In this document: positions 40,672 to 51,006 of the stretch, one piece after another
Layout of the letters: every line of letters starts with the position of its first letter
Position numbering within the stretch: the first letter of the stretch is position 1
Source: Asterias rubens
Taxonomy: Eukaryota > Echinodermata > Asteroidea > Forcipulatida > Asteriidae
NCBI RefSeq assembly: GCF_902459465.1
Contig: NC_047082.1
Coordinates: 11,034,545 to 11,098,544, forward strand
Reading direction: 5' to 3'
DNA: 64,000 bases
Translations under genes and position numbers: made by a program
Notes under the pieces: model-generated
Told to the model about the DNA's origin: nothing
Database searches by the model: none
What the model saw: only the letters and a program-made list of their open reading frames with translations

Positions 40672-41036
40672 CTTCATACACTTTCGGAACAGAAAGAAGA
40701 AAAAAAGTTCACAGATTTACAAATAACTTACAGGGTTAACAGAAGGTAGTGGTGAAAGACTTCTCTTGAAATATTATTCCATGGAATGCTTTACTTTTCG
40801 AGAAAACATTAAAACAATTATCAATTCTCGTTGTCGAGAATTACGGATTTATTTTAAACACATGTCATGACACGGCGAAACGTGCGGAAACAAGGGTGAG
40901 TTTTCCCCGTTATTTTCTCCCGACTCCGATGACCGATTGGGCCTAAATTTCCACAGGTTTGTTATTTTATAGTTGTGATACACGAAGTGTGGGCCTTTGG
41001 ACAATACTGCTTACCGAAAGTGTCCAATGGCTTTAA
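40672..41036 (-). mobile_element. TTAA miniature transposon, family C (copy 2)
   Basis: Right end ACCGAAAGTGTCCAATGGCT plus TTAA. The interior has GTCATGACACGGCGAAACGT and ATTCTCGTTGTCGAGAAT. Orientation is opposite to the 12417 copy; the left terminus is eroded. Confidence 0.82.
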
Positions 41037-42484
41037 AAAAGACGGGTATTCTATTCGATCAAGCTACCGCAAATAAAATACCGCAACCACCTTGATACCT
41101 TTAAAATAAATAACGGAGACACAATTATTCAACCTTGACAATTAAAGCAGGCTCAATACAATATTGAGGTAACTTTTGTCATTAAAAAGAGTTCAGAAAC
41201 TGTTCACATGGAATGTGTTGTAGGGACTTTGTTTTGGATTTATTGGAACAGAAGTTCAATAATTACTAAAAACTTAAAAGGGCGCTACCGTTTTGAGTTA
41301 TTTGATCTATTGTCTTTCTCTTGCTATTTCTGCTGTACGTTTATTCTTCATTATCTGTATGTTATAATTGCACCAATTAAGTAACCGTTACAACTTGACG
41401 GCTGTATGAACTGTAATAAACATTTATTTTTCATATTTCATGTGAGGTTACTTCCTAAAAGGAAGAATTAAAATGATGCAGACCGCAAAGTTTTGCTCCA
41501 ATTTGCTTTAGAGAACTCGTGCGTTATTATATAAACAGTCCACTCAGAAAGTAACTAGCCTATCCCAAACTTTAAAACTTATCCTACTCCAAACCCTGGT
41601 TGCAGTAGTTTTTTTTTCAGTATTGTTAGTAAAGGGCATTAACTGCCCGATGCTATTGCATTGTTTGACATTGTTTAGCAATTTCGACCATTATTTACAT
41701 TATCTTGAGAACAAAGCAAGCTGCAATAAAAATAGAAAATATATATATATTTTTTTGCACCAGCTCCTCTAATTTGGACATTATCTACCGAACACCTTGT
41801 TTTTGTTTGGGTTGAAAGAAAAAAAAACTCCCGAAGCAGAGCATATTGATGCATTTCTCTTATTGAATATACATTTAAAGTGTAATAAAATCCTTAACCG
41901 GTACGTACGATGTCTACTCCACCAAAATGGTAGGCCTGATATTAAAGTCGGTCTTTGAAATATTCTTTCAAAAATCAATTTAAGCCAGAACGTAAAATAT
42001 GGCGATCCATCACCGGGACCAGAGGAAAGTGTGTAATTGAATACACATTCAATTGGGATGCATCACTTATCAGTCAACAGGTTGTCATAATATTCAAAGG
42101 CAGTGCGAATCGCCTGGGTGTCACGATGAGTCAATGATTTTGACTCAAAGTTAATCATTATCTATTTCACTCTGCAATAATATTCTACACGGCTTAATAG
42201 TATAACCCTCGCATTGGCTGCAATCGTTGATGAAGGCTACCATTGGCTGAGAGTCCTGCGCAGCGCGTATACATGAGTGCACTTTTCCCATTGTTTTTCA
42301 TCAAAGATGGCGACCAGTGACGCCAACATTTTATACGGTGCAGCGTATTTGGAAACCAAGTTTACTGAGAGAAAAGAGTAGGCCTATAGTATTACTTTGG
42401 TGTTTAAGGTACACCATTATAATGCAGTTCTGGTCGGCTTGCCAAATACATTCATATTCAAACGATTGGGGCAATCGAATTAAA

Positions 42485-43074
42485 GGGTGCGTTCGTTTAG
42501 CTTCCCTTGGTCGACCTGGTCTGCCCCGGTGTGGTGGTTTCAACTTTCCGCCGTGTTCAGTTTTCCGAATGACCAAACACGAAAACATTACGTCATGCGT
42601 GTGACCTGCTTAAAAACTGTACGCATGAATACGTGTAAAGATTGTGCAAAGAATGTGACTAAACAGAAACAAATCGTAATACTTTAGAAACAATTTGGGG
42701 TCACTGACAGAACTACAGAGGGCGCCAGGGTACTCGCGGCGGTATTTTTGTCTGACTACGTCACCCGGAAAACTGAACACGCCGGAAAGCTAAAACCGTT
42801 CGAACAACGTGCTGAAATGTCCGGCTACGTCAACCGGAAAACTGAACACGGTGGAAGTCTGAAACCGCCACACCGATACGTTCAAATAGCTTTGACGGGG
42901 CTCACCCGGGTCAGCCCCCAGTGCCCTGCTTGTGGAGTGGGTCACTTGGGGGTGACTTGAGGTACATGCCGTCACCACGAGAGGGCGAGTGCGATCGTTC
43001 GATTGGCTCTTGTCAGGGGCTCACCCGAGTGAGCACTGCGGGGTCGACCCAGGAAAGCTTATCGAAGGCACCCA
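42485..43074. mobile_element. family G element interrupted by a family F insertion (nested)
   Basis: The outer element starts GGGTGCGTTCGTTTAG and ends GAAGGCACCC. The uninterrupted copy at 28105 reads TGCCCCGGTACGTTC. Here TGCCCCG is followed by GTGTGGTGGTTTCAAC, and ACCGCCACACC is followed by GATACGTTC, marking the insertion at 42528-42874. The inserted element has a duplicated right end (two ACCGGAAAACTGAACACG-like blocks). Confidence 0.82.
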
Positions 43075-43743
43075 AAGACAACGGTGATCTTTGACATCTT
43101 CGAATGCTGCCGTCCCGACATTGACCCTTTTCAGACGGAAACTCTCTGGAGGTCTGAGTTCGGAACTTGTTAATGAAACTAATCAATCCCCCCGATGATT
43201 AATAACACTTTGAGGTCATGAATCTTCGAGGGAACGAAACAAGGTTAACACATATATAAAAATAATTGTACCTTTACGGGCGCCATAAGTATATATAAAC
43301 GAAAGTACAAGTCATCCAGTTATAATTTAAGCAGTATGCTTTATGATCGACTTGACTGTCTGTCAGGTATTTATTTCATAATCAAATCTTGTTTTTTTTC
43401 TGGGTCCGGATCACACTGCACGCCAACGGGCACCTTAGTCCAAGAATGAAGTCCAAACCAATTTATAACACGTACGGAGATACGCATAGCTGTGGAGATA
43501 GGACACAACACTCGTGTGATGTTAATCGCACGTTGTCGTCCAAAGTACGACACCCATTACTTGTTAACTTACAGCCTCTAATTGAAACGACGCCGTATCT
43601 ATCACACTACCGTCCGTTCACAAAAAAAAAAAAATCTGAAGAGTCGAGTGCGACACGCGGTTGAGATATTGAAAGACGGCCACTTGTTTTTGGCTACTTT
43701 GTATGTAGTAGCGATGCTGGGGGGACGATGTAATGATGTATGT

Positions 43744-44133
43744 GATCAACATGCAGTTTATGCCCTCAAGTCTCTGTAGTAGTGGGTACGATGATGCTTA
43801 CCCATCAGCTAGCGATTACTGCGGGCGGGTGATGCATGGACAATCTCAGTCGGGAAGTCACCAAATCAACTGGATGCTGTATGGGATACTATACCCCAGT
43901 CTAAACCAAGGGTATGAGACCCTGTGGTACGAACATTTTGATCAACATGCAGTTATGCCCTCAAGTCTCTGATGTAGTGGGTACGATGATGCTGACCCAT
44001 CAGCTAGCGATTACTGTGGGGATGCATGGACAATCTCAGTCGGGAACTTACCAAATCAACTGATGCTTTATGATGTACTCTAACCCAGTCTTAACCAAGG
44101 GTTTGAGACCCTGTTGTGCGAACATTTGGTGAC
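43744..44133 (+). repeat. tandem duplication, two units of about 196 bp
   Basis: GATCAACATGCAGTTTATGC at 43744 and GATCAACATGCAGTTATGCC at 43940 start two copies. They share CCCATCAGCTAGCGATTACT, GGACAATCTCAGTCGGGAA and TGAGACCCTGT. The second unit has a roughly 6-bp deletion near GGGATGCATGG and several substitutions. It lies about 570 bp upstream of the GPCR start. Confidence 0.85.
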
Positions 44134-44709
44134 TATTTCTGTTGAAATGGTAGGAAGCTTGTGCTAAAATTTAGGATAGTGGGGAGAGTACTGGTGACAT
44201 TTTTTTGGCATGGACACATCGTGGAATGAATTGTCAGGATAATTTATTCGCATGGTGCGCAATTTAATGTACTGTTTTTGATTGGCTTCTTCTGATAGAC
44301 ACAATAAAAATGTTGAGGCATTCTTGGTGTTCACTGTTCATAACACGGAGAATAGACTTGATGACAAGTCGTTAGGCGCTGCCTATGTGTCTGCCGTTCA
44401 TGCAACAGTCACAGGGCGATTATACACATGCAACAGTCGTAGGTAGCGCGTTCACACACATCTGGGATCGAGGGTGTGTGTATCGTCCCCGTAGCTACAC
44501 CGCGCTGTAACTACACACCGCGCTTAACAATTACCGTCTTGACTTTAAGACTATACGGAGAGGGGCATCGTGCTATGTACAAAACTAGCTAAATTCCTGG
44601 TGAATGATAAATACAAAACAAAACTGGTGAATGCATTTAAAAAGTAGGCCTACATCACGGACTTAAAGATAGCCTCTGGAAATCGAACAACCATTTGATT
44701 TTAAAAGCA

Positions 44710-45801
44710 ATGGATGCAATGTTGGTGTGCACCGAGACCGGAACACTCAATTTCTCTACAAACGACGCAGACGCTCTTGCGCTATTCTACAACGAGTTCG
44801 ATAAAATCATCGTAGTGTGCATCTTGCCGATCATCGCTGCGTTCGGAGTTGGGACGAACCTCTCCTTCATTTTCATCGTGGCCCGAGTTGCCCGAATGCG
44901 AACGATGACCAACTTGTACCTGGTTCAACTTGCCGTGGCCGATTTGTTGTTTTTGTTACTGACGCTGAGCGAAACGTTGATCTATTACGGAGCGTCACCG
45001 CTGAGACTGGACATGACAGTTACTGGATTCGTTGGGAGTGTTACGTTCTACTCTTTACGTGGTACCGTCCACGCAGCCAGTATGATGCTGGTTACCGTAG
45101 TGGCTCTGGAGAAGTATAACGCCATCTACAGACCGCTGCACTACCAGGCTCACTGGTGCCCCGGTAATCGTAAACGGGCCATTAGGATGAGTTTAGGGGT
45201 ATGGGTCTTATCCGTAGTGGCAGTGGGTATTGTTGGGCCATGGCTTAGTGAGTACGTCTTAACCTGTATAACGTGGCCTGAAAACAAATCCGAATTTAAA
45301 AACGTTCCCAATCACGTGTATACTTTAAATGTGGATACGTCATCAATGACGGCGTTCGAACTGCTTACGGACCCGCACAGTGATCCCCTGTGGTACACGA
45401 TCACGTTTCTCGCTGTGGCTCTGGTCAATGCCGTCTTGTTTGCCAGGATCGTCCGGGCGCTGAACGTGCGCGTGGTCCCGTTCCGTCCGGAGAACGCCAT
45501 GCTGGAGGCCCGGATCGTACGGACTCGGAACCAGGTGGCGTGGATGCTGGTTATCAACGGTGCAGTTTTCTTTGTTCTGCTTGCTCCGAGGAAAATCTTC
45601 GCTTTCGTCTGTGCTATAACGTTGATGTCGAATCGCAGATTACTGGGGCATGTGGAGCGGGGTTACATCTTGAACGTGTTCCGGATCATGACTTATTTAA
45701 ACTCAGTCGTGAACCCCATCGTCTACAGTGCAGTTAGCCCTCGGTACAGGACAGCGTTCCGTCGAGCGTTTAAGCTCAAATACAAAATAAGATCTTTTTA
45801 A
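44710..45801 (+). CDS. class A (rhodopsin-like) G protein-coupled receptor, intronless
   Basis: The 363-residue product has seven hydrophobic segments. Class A anchors visible are GTN at 48-50 (TM1), LAVAD at 74-78 (TM2), EKY at 134-136 in the DRY position (TM3), W165 (TM4) and NPIVY at 335-339 (TM7). N-glycosylation sites are NFS at 14 and NKS at 192. Oddities: the near-universal TM3 cysteine is Ser110 although loop-2 Cys186 is present, TM6 lacks the CWxP tryptophan (FVLLAP), and TM5 lacks its proline. The shape resembles peptide-type receptors expanded in echinoderms, but I cannot name a ligand. I start at ATG 44710 because the frame upstream has no earlier ATG. Confidence 0.93.
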   Translation: MDAMLVCTETGTLNFSTNDADALALFYNEFDKIIVVCILPIIAAFGVGTNLSFIFIVARVARMRTMTNLYLVQLAVADLLFLLLTLSETLIYYGASPLRLDMTVTGFVGSVTFYSLRGTVHAASMMLVTVVALEKYNAIYRPLHYQAHWCPGNRKRAIRMSLGVWVLSVVAVGIVGPWLSEYVLTCITWPENKSEFKNVPNHVYTLNVDTSSMTAFELLTDPHSDPLWYTITFLAVALVNAVLFARIVRALNVRVVPFRPENAMLEARIVRTRNQVAWMLVINGAVFFVLLAPRKIFAFVCAITLMSNRRLLGHVERGYILNVFRIMTYLNSVVNPIVYSAVSPRYRTAFRRAFKLKYKIRSF

Positions 45802-45980
45802 AAAGAAAATGAAAATGCATACAAAACCTTAAAGGTACAAAGTAAAGTAAAGATGTGAAGTCAATGTGAAGTCACGCATGACTAGTCTTCAAGAGATTAT
45901 TTCTTTCTGTAATTTTAAAGTTGTGGAATCAGCATTCGGTGACACAGCACTCATAACATAAAATAGGGTCCCAATGATAA

Positions 45981-46130
45981 CAATGGGAGACTTTCTGGGA
46001 CGATAGAGGGCAGCAGACTTACCGGGTATATCCATTGTTCTCAGAATTATGCGCATGTTCAGAACTACGTAAACAATGGAAATTTACCCGGTATGTCTGC
46101 TGCCACCTAGTGTTGGAAAGTCTCCTATTA
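45981..46130. mobile_element. short palindromic element, family E (copy 3)
   Basis: CAATGGGAGACTTTCTGGGA at the left mirrors TTGGAAAGTCTCCTATT at the right. GGCAGCAGACTTACCGGG is mirrored by CCCGGTATGTCTGCTGCC. It lies between the GPCR and the LINE. Confidence 0.75.
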
Positions 46131-46149
46131 TCATACGTAACATCACGAT

Positions 46150-48520
46150 AAAAATTTATATATCTATATATAGAATGGTTTATTAAAAAATTTCATAAGC
46201 AGCCACATGCTGAATTGCAACAATTTACAATAAAAAGGGTAAACAATACAAAATTTGTTAAAAAAGTTACAAATTACATTAAAATTTGACATTAGAAATT
46301 TCCTGATAAAAGAAAATAAGGGACATAACCAGTTTGGAAATAAAACAATATTACTTGTAGACAAATTGAAAGGGTAAGAACTGCAAAACTGCAATAATTA
46401 TAGTGTGAGAGTTACTGAGAATTAAAAAGATTTATTAAATAAGGGACAGCACTATTTCTTAGAGTCTACTAGTCTTACATTTAGGCTGATATATCAAATT
46501 AGTTTTGCGAAGAACCCTGTGATTTTTGGGGGGTGGGAGGAGGTGCGACATAGTCTGTTTAGCAGTAAACTCTGAGGCAAATTTTGAATACAGTGACCTG
46601 CGTCGATTGCTTAGACTTGGTAAGTAAAGAGACTCTAATGCACTAAGGTAGTCATTGTAAATATCCCCTAAAATAAGCTTGATGACACGCCTCTGGATTC
46701 TTTCCAATTGTTGCACATGTTGTTGAGTTAGTGCACCATTCCAAAGTGGTACTACATATTCAAGGAGTGGTCGCAGGTATCCTTTATAGATTGTTACGAG
46801 GTCGTCTACGGGTAAGGCATGGCCTTTAAGAACACGAATCATATGAATTCGACTGTTAGCTCGTTGGAGTATACTGTTGATATGCGACCCCACTTCAAAT
46901 CCTGCTGGATATGGACACCAAGTAGTTTAACGGTTTGCGATTGGGTCAAGGGGTGGCTATTGATCTCCAGAGCTGGGGTGGTTGGGGACTTCGAGAAAAA
47001 GTAATTTCCATGGAGTTGCATTTTTGGGGATTGAGCTTCATGTTGTTAGTAGCTGACCATTGCACAAGGGAATCTATTGACTGTTGCATTTGTGATTGGT
47101 CCTGAGAGGAGCGGCATTCTATTAAGTTCAAATCGTCTACACACTTCCAGCAGAAGGTCGAGATTTTGGCATGCATCATTAATGACTGCTGAGAAAACAA
47201 CTGGCCCAAGCCGAGTTCCCTGTGGTACTCCACCATGCATATGGGTCCAGTTGGATAAGACTCCCTTATAGCGGACACACTGTTGACAATTAGTTCCTAT
47301 CCATTGAACAAGGCACGGTTCAACACGTAGATGAATCAATTTGGATATGGCTTTGTTGTGGTCTATTAGGTCAAAAGCCTTGCTGAAGTCAGTTGTGACG
47401 AGTGTCGATGTTGTTTTGTTTTTGTCTGCATGCCGGTACAAAGTATTCATCAGATCAATTAGGCAGTGTGTAGTAGAGAGTCCCTTTCGATTCCCGAACT
47501 GGCGTGGGTCAAGATGCGGTTCGAGGTCAAGTGTAGTCCATCTGGCGACAAAACCTTCTAAAACTTTGGCAAAGTGGTCTGTTAACGCGATTGGCCTCAG
47601 CTTATCAACCGATGCAGGGGAAGTTTTGGGAATAGGGATGATGACAGCTCTTTTCCAGACATCTGGAACAATACCAGATTGAAGGGAGGTATTGAAGATG
47701 TAGGCCAAGGGCGTGCTCAGTTCGCAGGCGTATTCTTTTATGATGCGTGTAGGGATGTTGTCTGGTCCTCCAGATTTGCCACGTTTAATGTTCTTCAGCT
47801 GGTGATAAACTTCCCAAGGATGGATAATTGGGACAGAGGCAGGAAGAGGTCGGTAGGCAGGTAACTCCTCCGCATTGATTGGTTGTATGTCACTTGCCAC
47901 AGAAGCAAACTGGTTGTTTATGCTGTTAGCAATATCAAACAAATTGTTGGTCTCAATTCCTGGCACTTTGATTGGTTTGCTCTCTTTGTTTGAATTTGTA
48001 ATTATCTTGATCTCCCGGTACCAAGCAGCTGGGTTGGAAACTTTTAGCCGTTTAACTTTGATGCAATAGTGCTCACGTTTTGCTGTGGAAATGGCTCGGA
48101 CTATTTTATTACGCAGGTACTTCCAGGTGCGGGTGTTTTTGTTGTGGAAAGCATCTTGGCGTTGTCGAATGAGTGATTTGATAGATGGAGTCATCCATGG
48201 CTTATCATTTACATGAAGCTTGGTTGTCCGGACTGGAAAGTGATGTTCAATGGCTGCATTTAAAGTATTGTAGAAGGCAGTAGCCTGTTGGTTGGGGTCT
48301 GCTGCTTCCATGACCGGGGACCAATCATGGTTACATATCCAGGAACCAAACTGTCGTATGTCACGTAGAGGTCTAGTGATGTGCGTTACAGTAGTATTAG
48401 CATTAACACAGCTAGTTTTCAGCGGTGACCAGAGTACAGTGCTGTGGTCTATCCTTCCGAGGGGGGAGCAAACCTGTGGCACAGACTACCTCAGATACAC
48501 AGATGTTTCTAATAAAAAAA
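46150..48520 (-). mobile_element. 5'-truncated CR1/Jockey-type LINE
   Basis: The element runs on the minus strand and keeps only the last motif of its AP-type endonuclease (SPLGRIDHSTVLW), then the reverse transcriptase and the C-terminal region. Sequence from 46459 down to about 46150 would be its 3' UTR; the exact ends are estimates and I found no target-site duplication. Loss of the 5' end is typical for aborted target-primed reverse transcription. The subgroup (CR1, L2, Daphne) is not resolved. Confidence 0.85.
46459..48482 (-). pseudogene. LINE reverse transcriptase, frameshifted
   Basis: Reading down from 48482 the frame shows KRGKSGGPDNIP, RPIALTDHFAKVLEGFV, LVTTDFSKAFDLIDH (motif A with catalytic Asp) and GGVPQGTRLGPVVF (motif B). 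The frame shifts at about 47180, after which CVDDLNLIEC appears; the two catalytic Asp are at about 47137-47132, with Cys in place of the usual aromatic residue. Further shifts near 47005 and 46890 lead to VKLLGVHIQQDLKW and PLLEYVVPLWNGAL, the conserved tail. At least three frameshifts mean it is inactive. Confidence 0.9.
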
Positions 48521-48981
48521 ACATTCCAATGTTTATATGTAGGTTCAATTTATTTGTTTTTATGTGACCTGGTTTATAGCAAATAACGTCAAAAAGATGA
48601 TGCATTTTAGGCGATAAATTATTTATACTTTTGATACCTTATGTTCGTTAGGTTTAGTACAATACACAGGTACGTATACATAATATTGAGAGGGACCTAA
48701 CAAAAACATATAATAAATAAATAAATAAGAACACGTACCTGCCGGTATTCATCACAAGTGATGCTCATGGCGAATGAAGCACGTAGAATAATCTAATTGA
48801 AAAACGTGTCAGTCTTGCAGCAAAACAAACCCTGTTGTTGTTCACATAATGAAATTCTAAACTAAAACTCAACCTGTTTGAAAAACTATAGTTTTGAGAC
48901 AAGTTTATGACAAATACTTGTAATGCATGTTGACAGTTCAAGCATTTACAATAAATATGTTCTATTGACTTAGACGTGTAA

Positions 48982-49262
48982 TTAAAGCCATTGGCGCTCT
49001 CGGAACAGAAACAAAATAAAAGTTCACAGATTTACAAGTAATTCACAGGGTTTACAGAAGGTAATGGTGAAAGACTTCTCTTGAAATATTATTTCATGAA
49101 ATGCTTTACTTTTTGAGAAAACATTAAAACAATTATCAATTCTCGATATCGAGAATTACGTATTTTGTTTAAAACACATGTCATGACACGGCGATTGAGC
49201 CTAAACTTGCACAGAGATATGTTATTTTATATATAAGTTGTTTACCGAAAGTGTTCAATGGC
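48982..49262 (-). mobile_element. TTAA miniature transposon, family C (copy 3, deleted)
   Basis: Left TTAAAGCCATTGGCGCTCTC and right ACCGAAAGTGTTCAATGGC are recognisable. About 100 bp after GTCATGACACGGCGA are missing compared with the 40672 copy. Confidence 0.75.
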
Positions 49263-49293
49263 GAAAGTGTCCAAATACATGTTTGTTCTCGGT

Positions 49294-49436
49294 TGGTATT
49301 CCACCTCAGACCGGAGCCTAATACAAGGGTTGGGTTTTCAGTCCCTAAATCTTGTTTTCGTGCAAATCTACAAATCTACAAAAACCACGCAGTCAAGTAG
49401 GGACTGAAAACCCAATCCACATAGTGGAATGACCCC
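49294..49436. mobile_element. palindromic element with GGTTTTCAGTCCCTA arms
   Basis: TTGGGTTTTCAGTCCCTA at about 49330 is mirrored by TAGGGACTGAAAACCCAA at about 49398, and outer TATTCCAC by GTGGAATG. It folds into a hairpin with a loop of about 50 nt. No other copy is evident in the window. Confidence 0.55.
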
Positions 49437-50148
49437 CGTACATTTCTTTCTCACACCAACAAATTCTCATTATACACAGGTCGACCTTGGACGGGTGTTT
49501 TTTCCCCTAAAGGTTCGTTGAATGAAAGTGGGTGTGGTTGAGTGAGGCGACAATAAACTTGTCCTTTTGAGCGCCATCAGAGCGTTGAGATTGTATGAGC
49601 TTGAATCTTTGTGTGGATGGTTGCACTTTTGGTATTGTCAGTAAACCTCCAGAGCCACTTTACCACCTGATAAATATACACAGACACAAGGATTTGTTGT
49701 TGTAGTGAACTCTGCCAAGAGTTAATTTATTCCGTACTCTGAATTCCGTGGTAAAACGCCAATTCATAATAGATAACACTTTAGACACTTGTGGGGGCTA
49801 TATAGTCTTCCAAAGGTTCATCGATATCTAAGAAGTGGATAAACCATTGGTGTGGTTTACACACGGAATTAACTAGGGTTGATTTGGTGCTATCTACGGT
49901 AGATACTAAAGCGGGCTGCAGGCGCTTTGGTCGCTGCCGTGTTTTGCTGCTTATTAACGGGTTGATTCTGCCAAGATCCTACAGAAGGTAAGACTCTGGA
50001 ATGTAGTATTTTGCTAGAATGTGTGTTTTTGCTTTGTTGTTGTTGTCTGGATTGAATATGCATCCGTGCCACCTGTTTAGTTTAAGATCCTTAATATATT
50101 ATTGATACCGATAATATCTGTGTTAATATATCGAAATTACTGTGAACT

Positions 50149-50755
50149 TTAAGGAGCACGTTGCCTTGGATCGGTCGAGTTGGTCTTTGAAAACCGTTCG
50201 TAACCGTTTTTTATAAAATGCATATGTTAGAAAGATGTTTTAAAGTAGAATACAATGATCCACACAAACATGCCTCAACATTGCACGGTTTTCCTTTTAC
50301 CTCGTCGACGAACACGGTCGGCCATTTATGGGAGTCAAGTTTATGTTTATCACTGTTGTAGTCGTTTGTAATTTTCTTAAAGGAACACGTTGCCTTGAAT
50401 CGGTCGAGTTGGTCTTTGAAAAGCATTTGTAACCGTTTGTTATAAAATGCATATGGTTAAACAGATGTTTTAAAAGTAGAATACAATCATCTACACACAT
50501 TTGCCTCGAAAATGCGTGGTTTTCCTTTTACTTTACATACCTAACACGGTCGGCCATTTATGGGAGTCAACAATTTGACTCCCATAAATGGCCGATCGTG
50601 TGTCTACGAGGTAAAAGGAAAACCACGCAATTTCGAGTGATATTTGTGTGGATCAAGATATATTACTTTTAAAGTAACTTTCTAATAATAAGCATTTTAT
50701 AACAAACGCTTTTCAAAGACCAACTCGACCGATCCAAAGCAACGTGTTCCTTTAA
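50149..50755. mobile_element. TTAA foldback transposon, family D: half copy plus full copy
   Basis: A left arm at 50149-50376 (TTAAGGAGCACGTTGCCTTG) is followed directly by a full element at 50377-50755 with TTAA at both ends. The full element's two arms are near-perfect inverted copies meeting at GGGAGTCAACAATTTGACTCCC (about 50561-50582). The entire 380 bp can form one long hairpin. Confidence 0.85.
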
Positions 50756-51006
50756 GCACTTTAATCTGTTTATCTTAAATTGTCTAACCTTGTTCTTACT
50801 TGCTTAACTTTTTAATAATTGTCTTTTGGTCGTTAAGCATTTTTAATCCGTTTTCTTTGTTTTGTGTGTGTTATTTTAAAGGGTTCGTGTACTTCAAAAT
50901 TACATTAAATTTACACGTGGTATAGAAAGCTGTCCTCAAAATATTACTTGCCGATTTAGTGAAGTTTTGAGAAATGAGTAAAACAAATTTCACGAACACA
51001 GATTTC

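Larger units (their letters stand above)
37623..44694. other. gene-poor interval between RIM and the GPCR
   Basis: I see no exon chain with a known domain on either strand. Contents are family A copies at 38245 and 39131, a family C copy at 40672, nested G and F elements at 42485-43074, and a tandem duplication at 43744-44133. AAGATGGCGACC at 42303-42314 looks like a translation start with a YY1-type motif. A minus-strand frame ending at 43371 (VPVGVQCDPDPEKKQ) has coding texture but no recognised family. Confidence 0.55.

Noticed and set aside
44817..45737. Additional frames overlapping the GPCR on both strands
   Set aside because: They are shadow frames of a clear seven-transmembrane reading frame.
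46164..46394. 76-residue frame between the GPCR and the reverse transcriptase
   Set aside because: AT-rich sequence in the presumed LINE 3' UTR with no protein resemblance.
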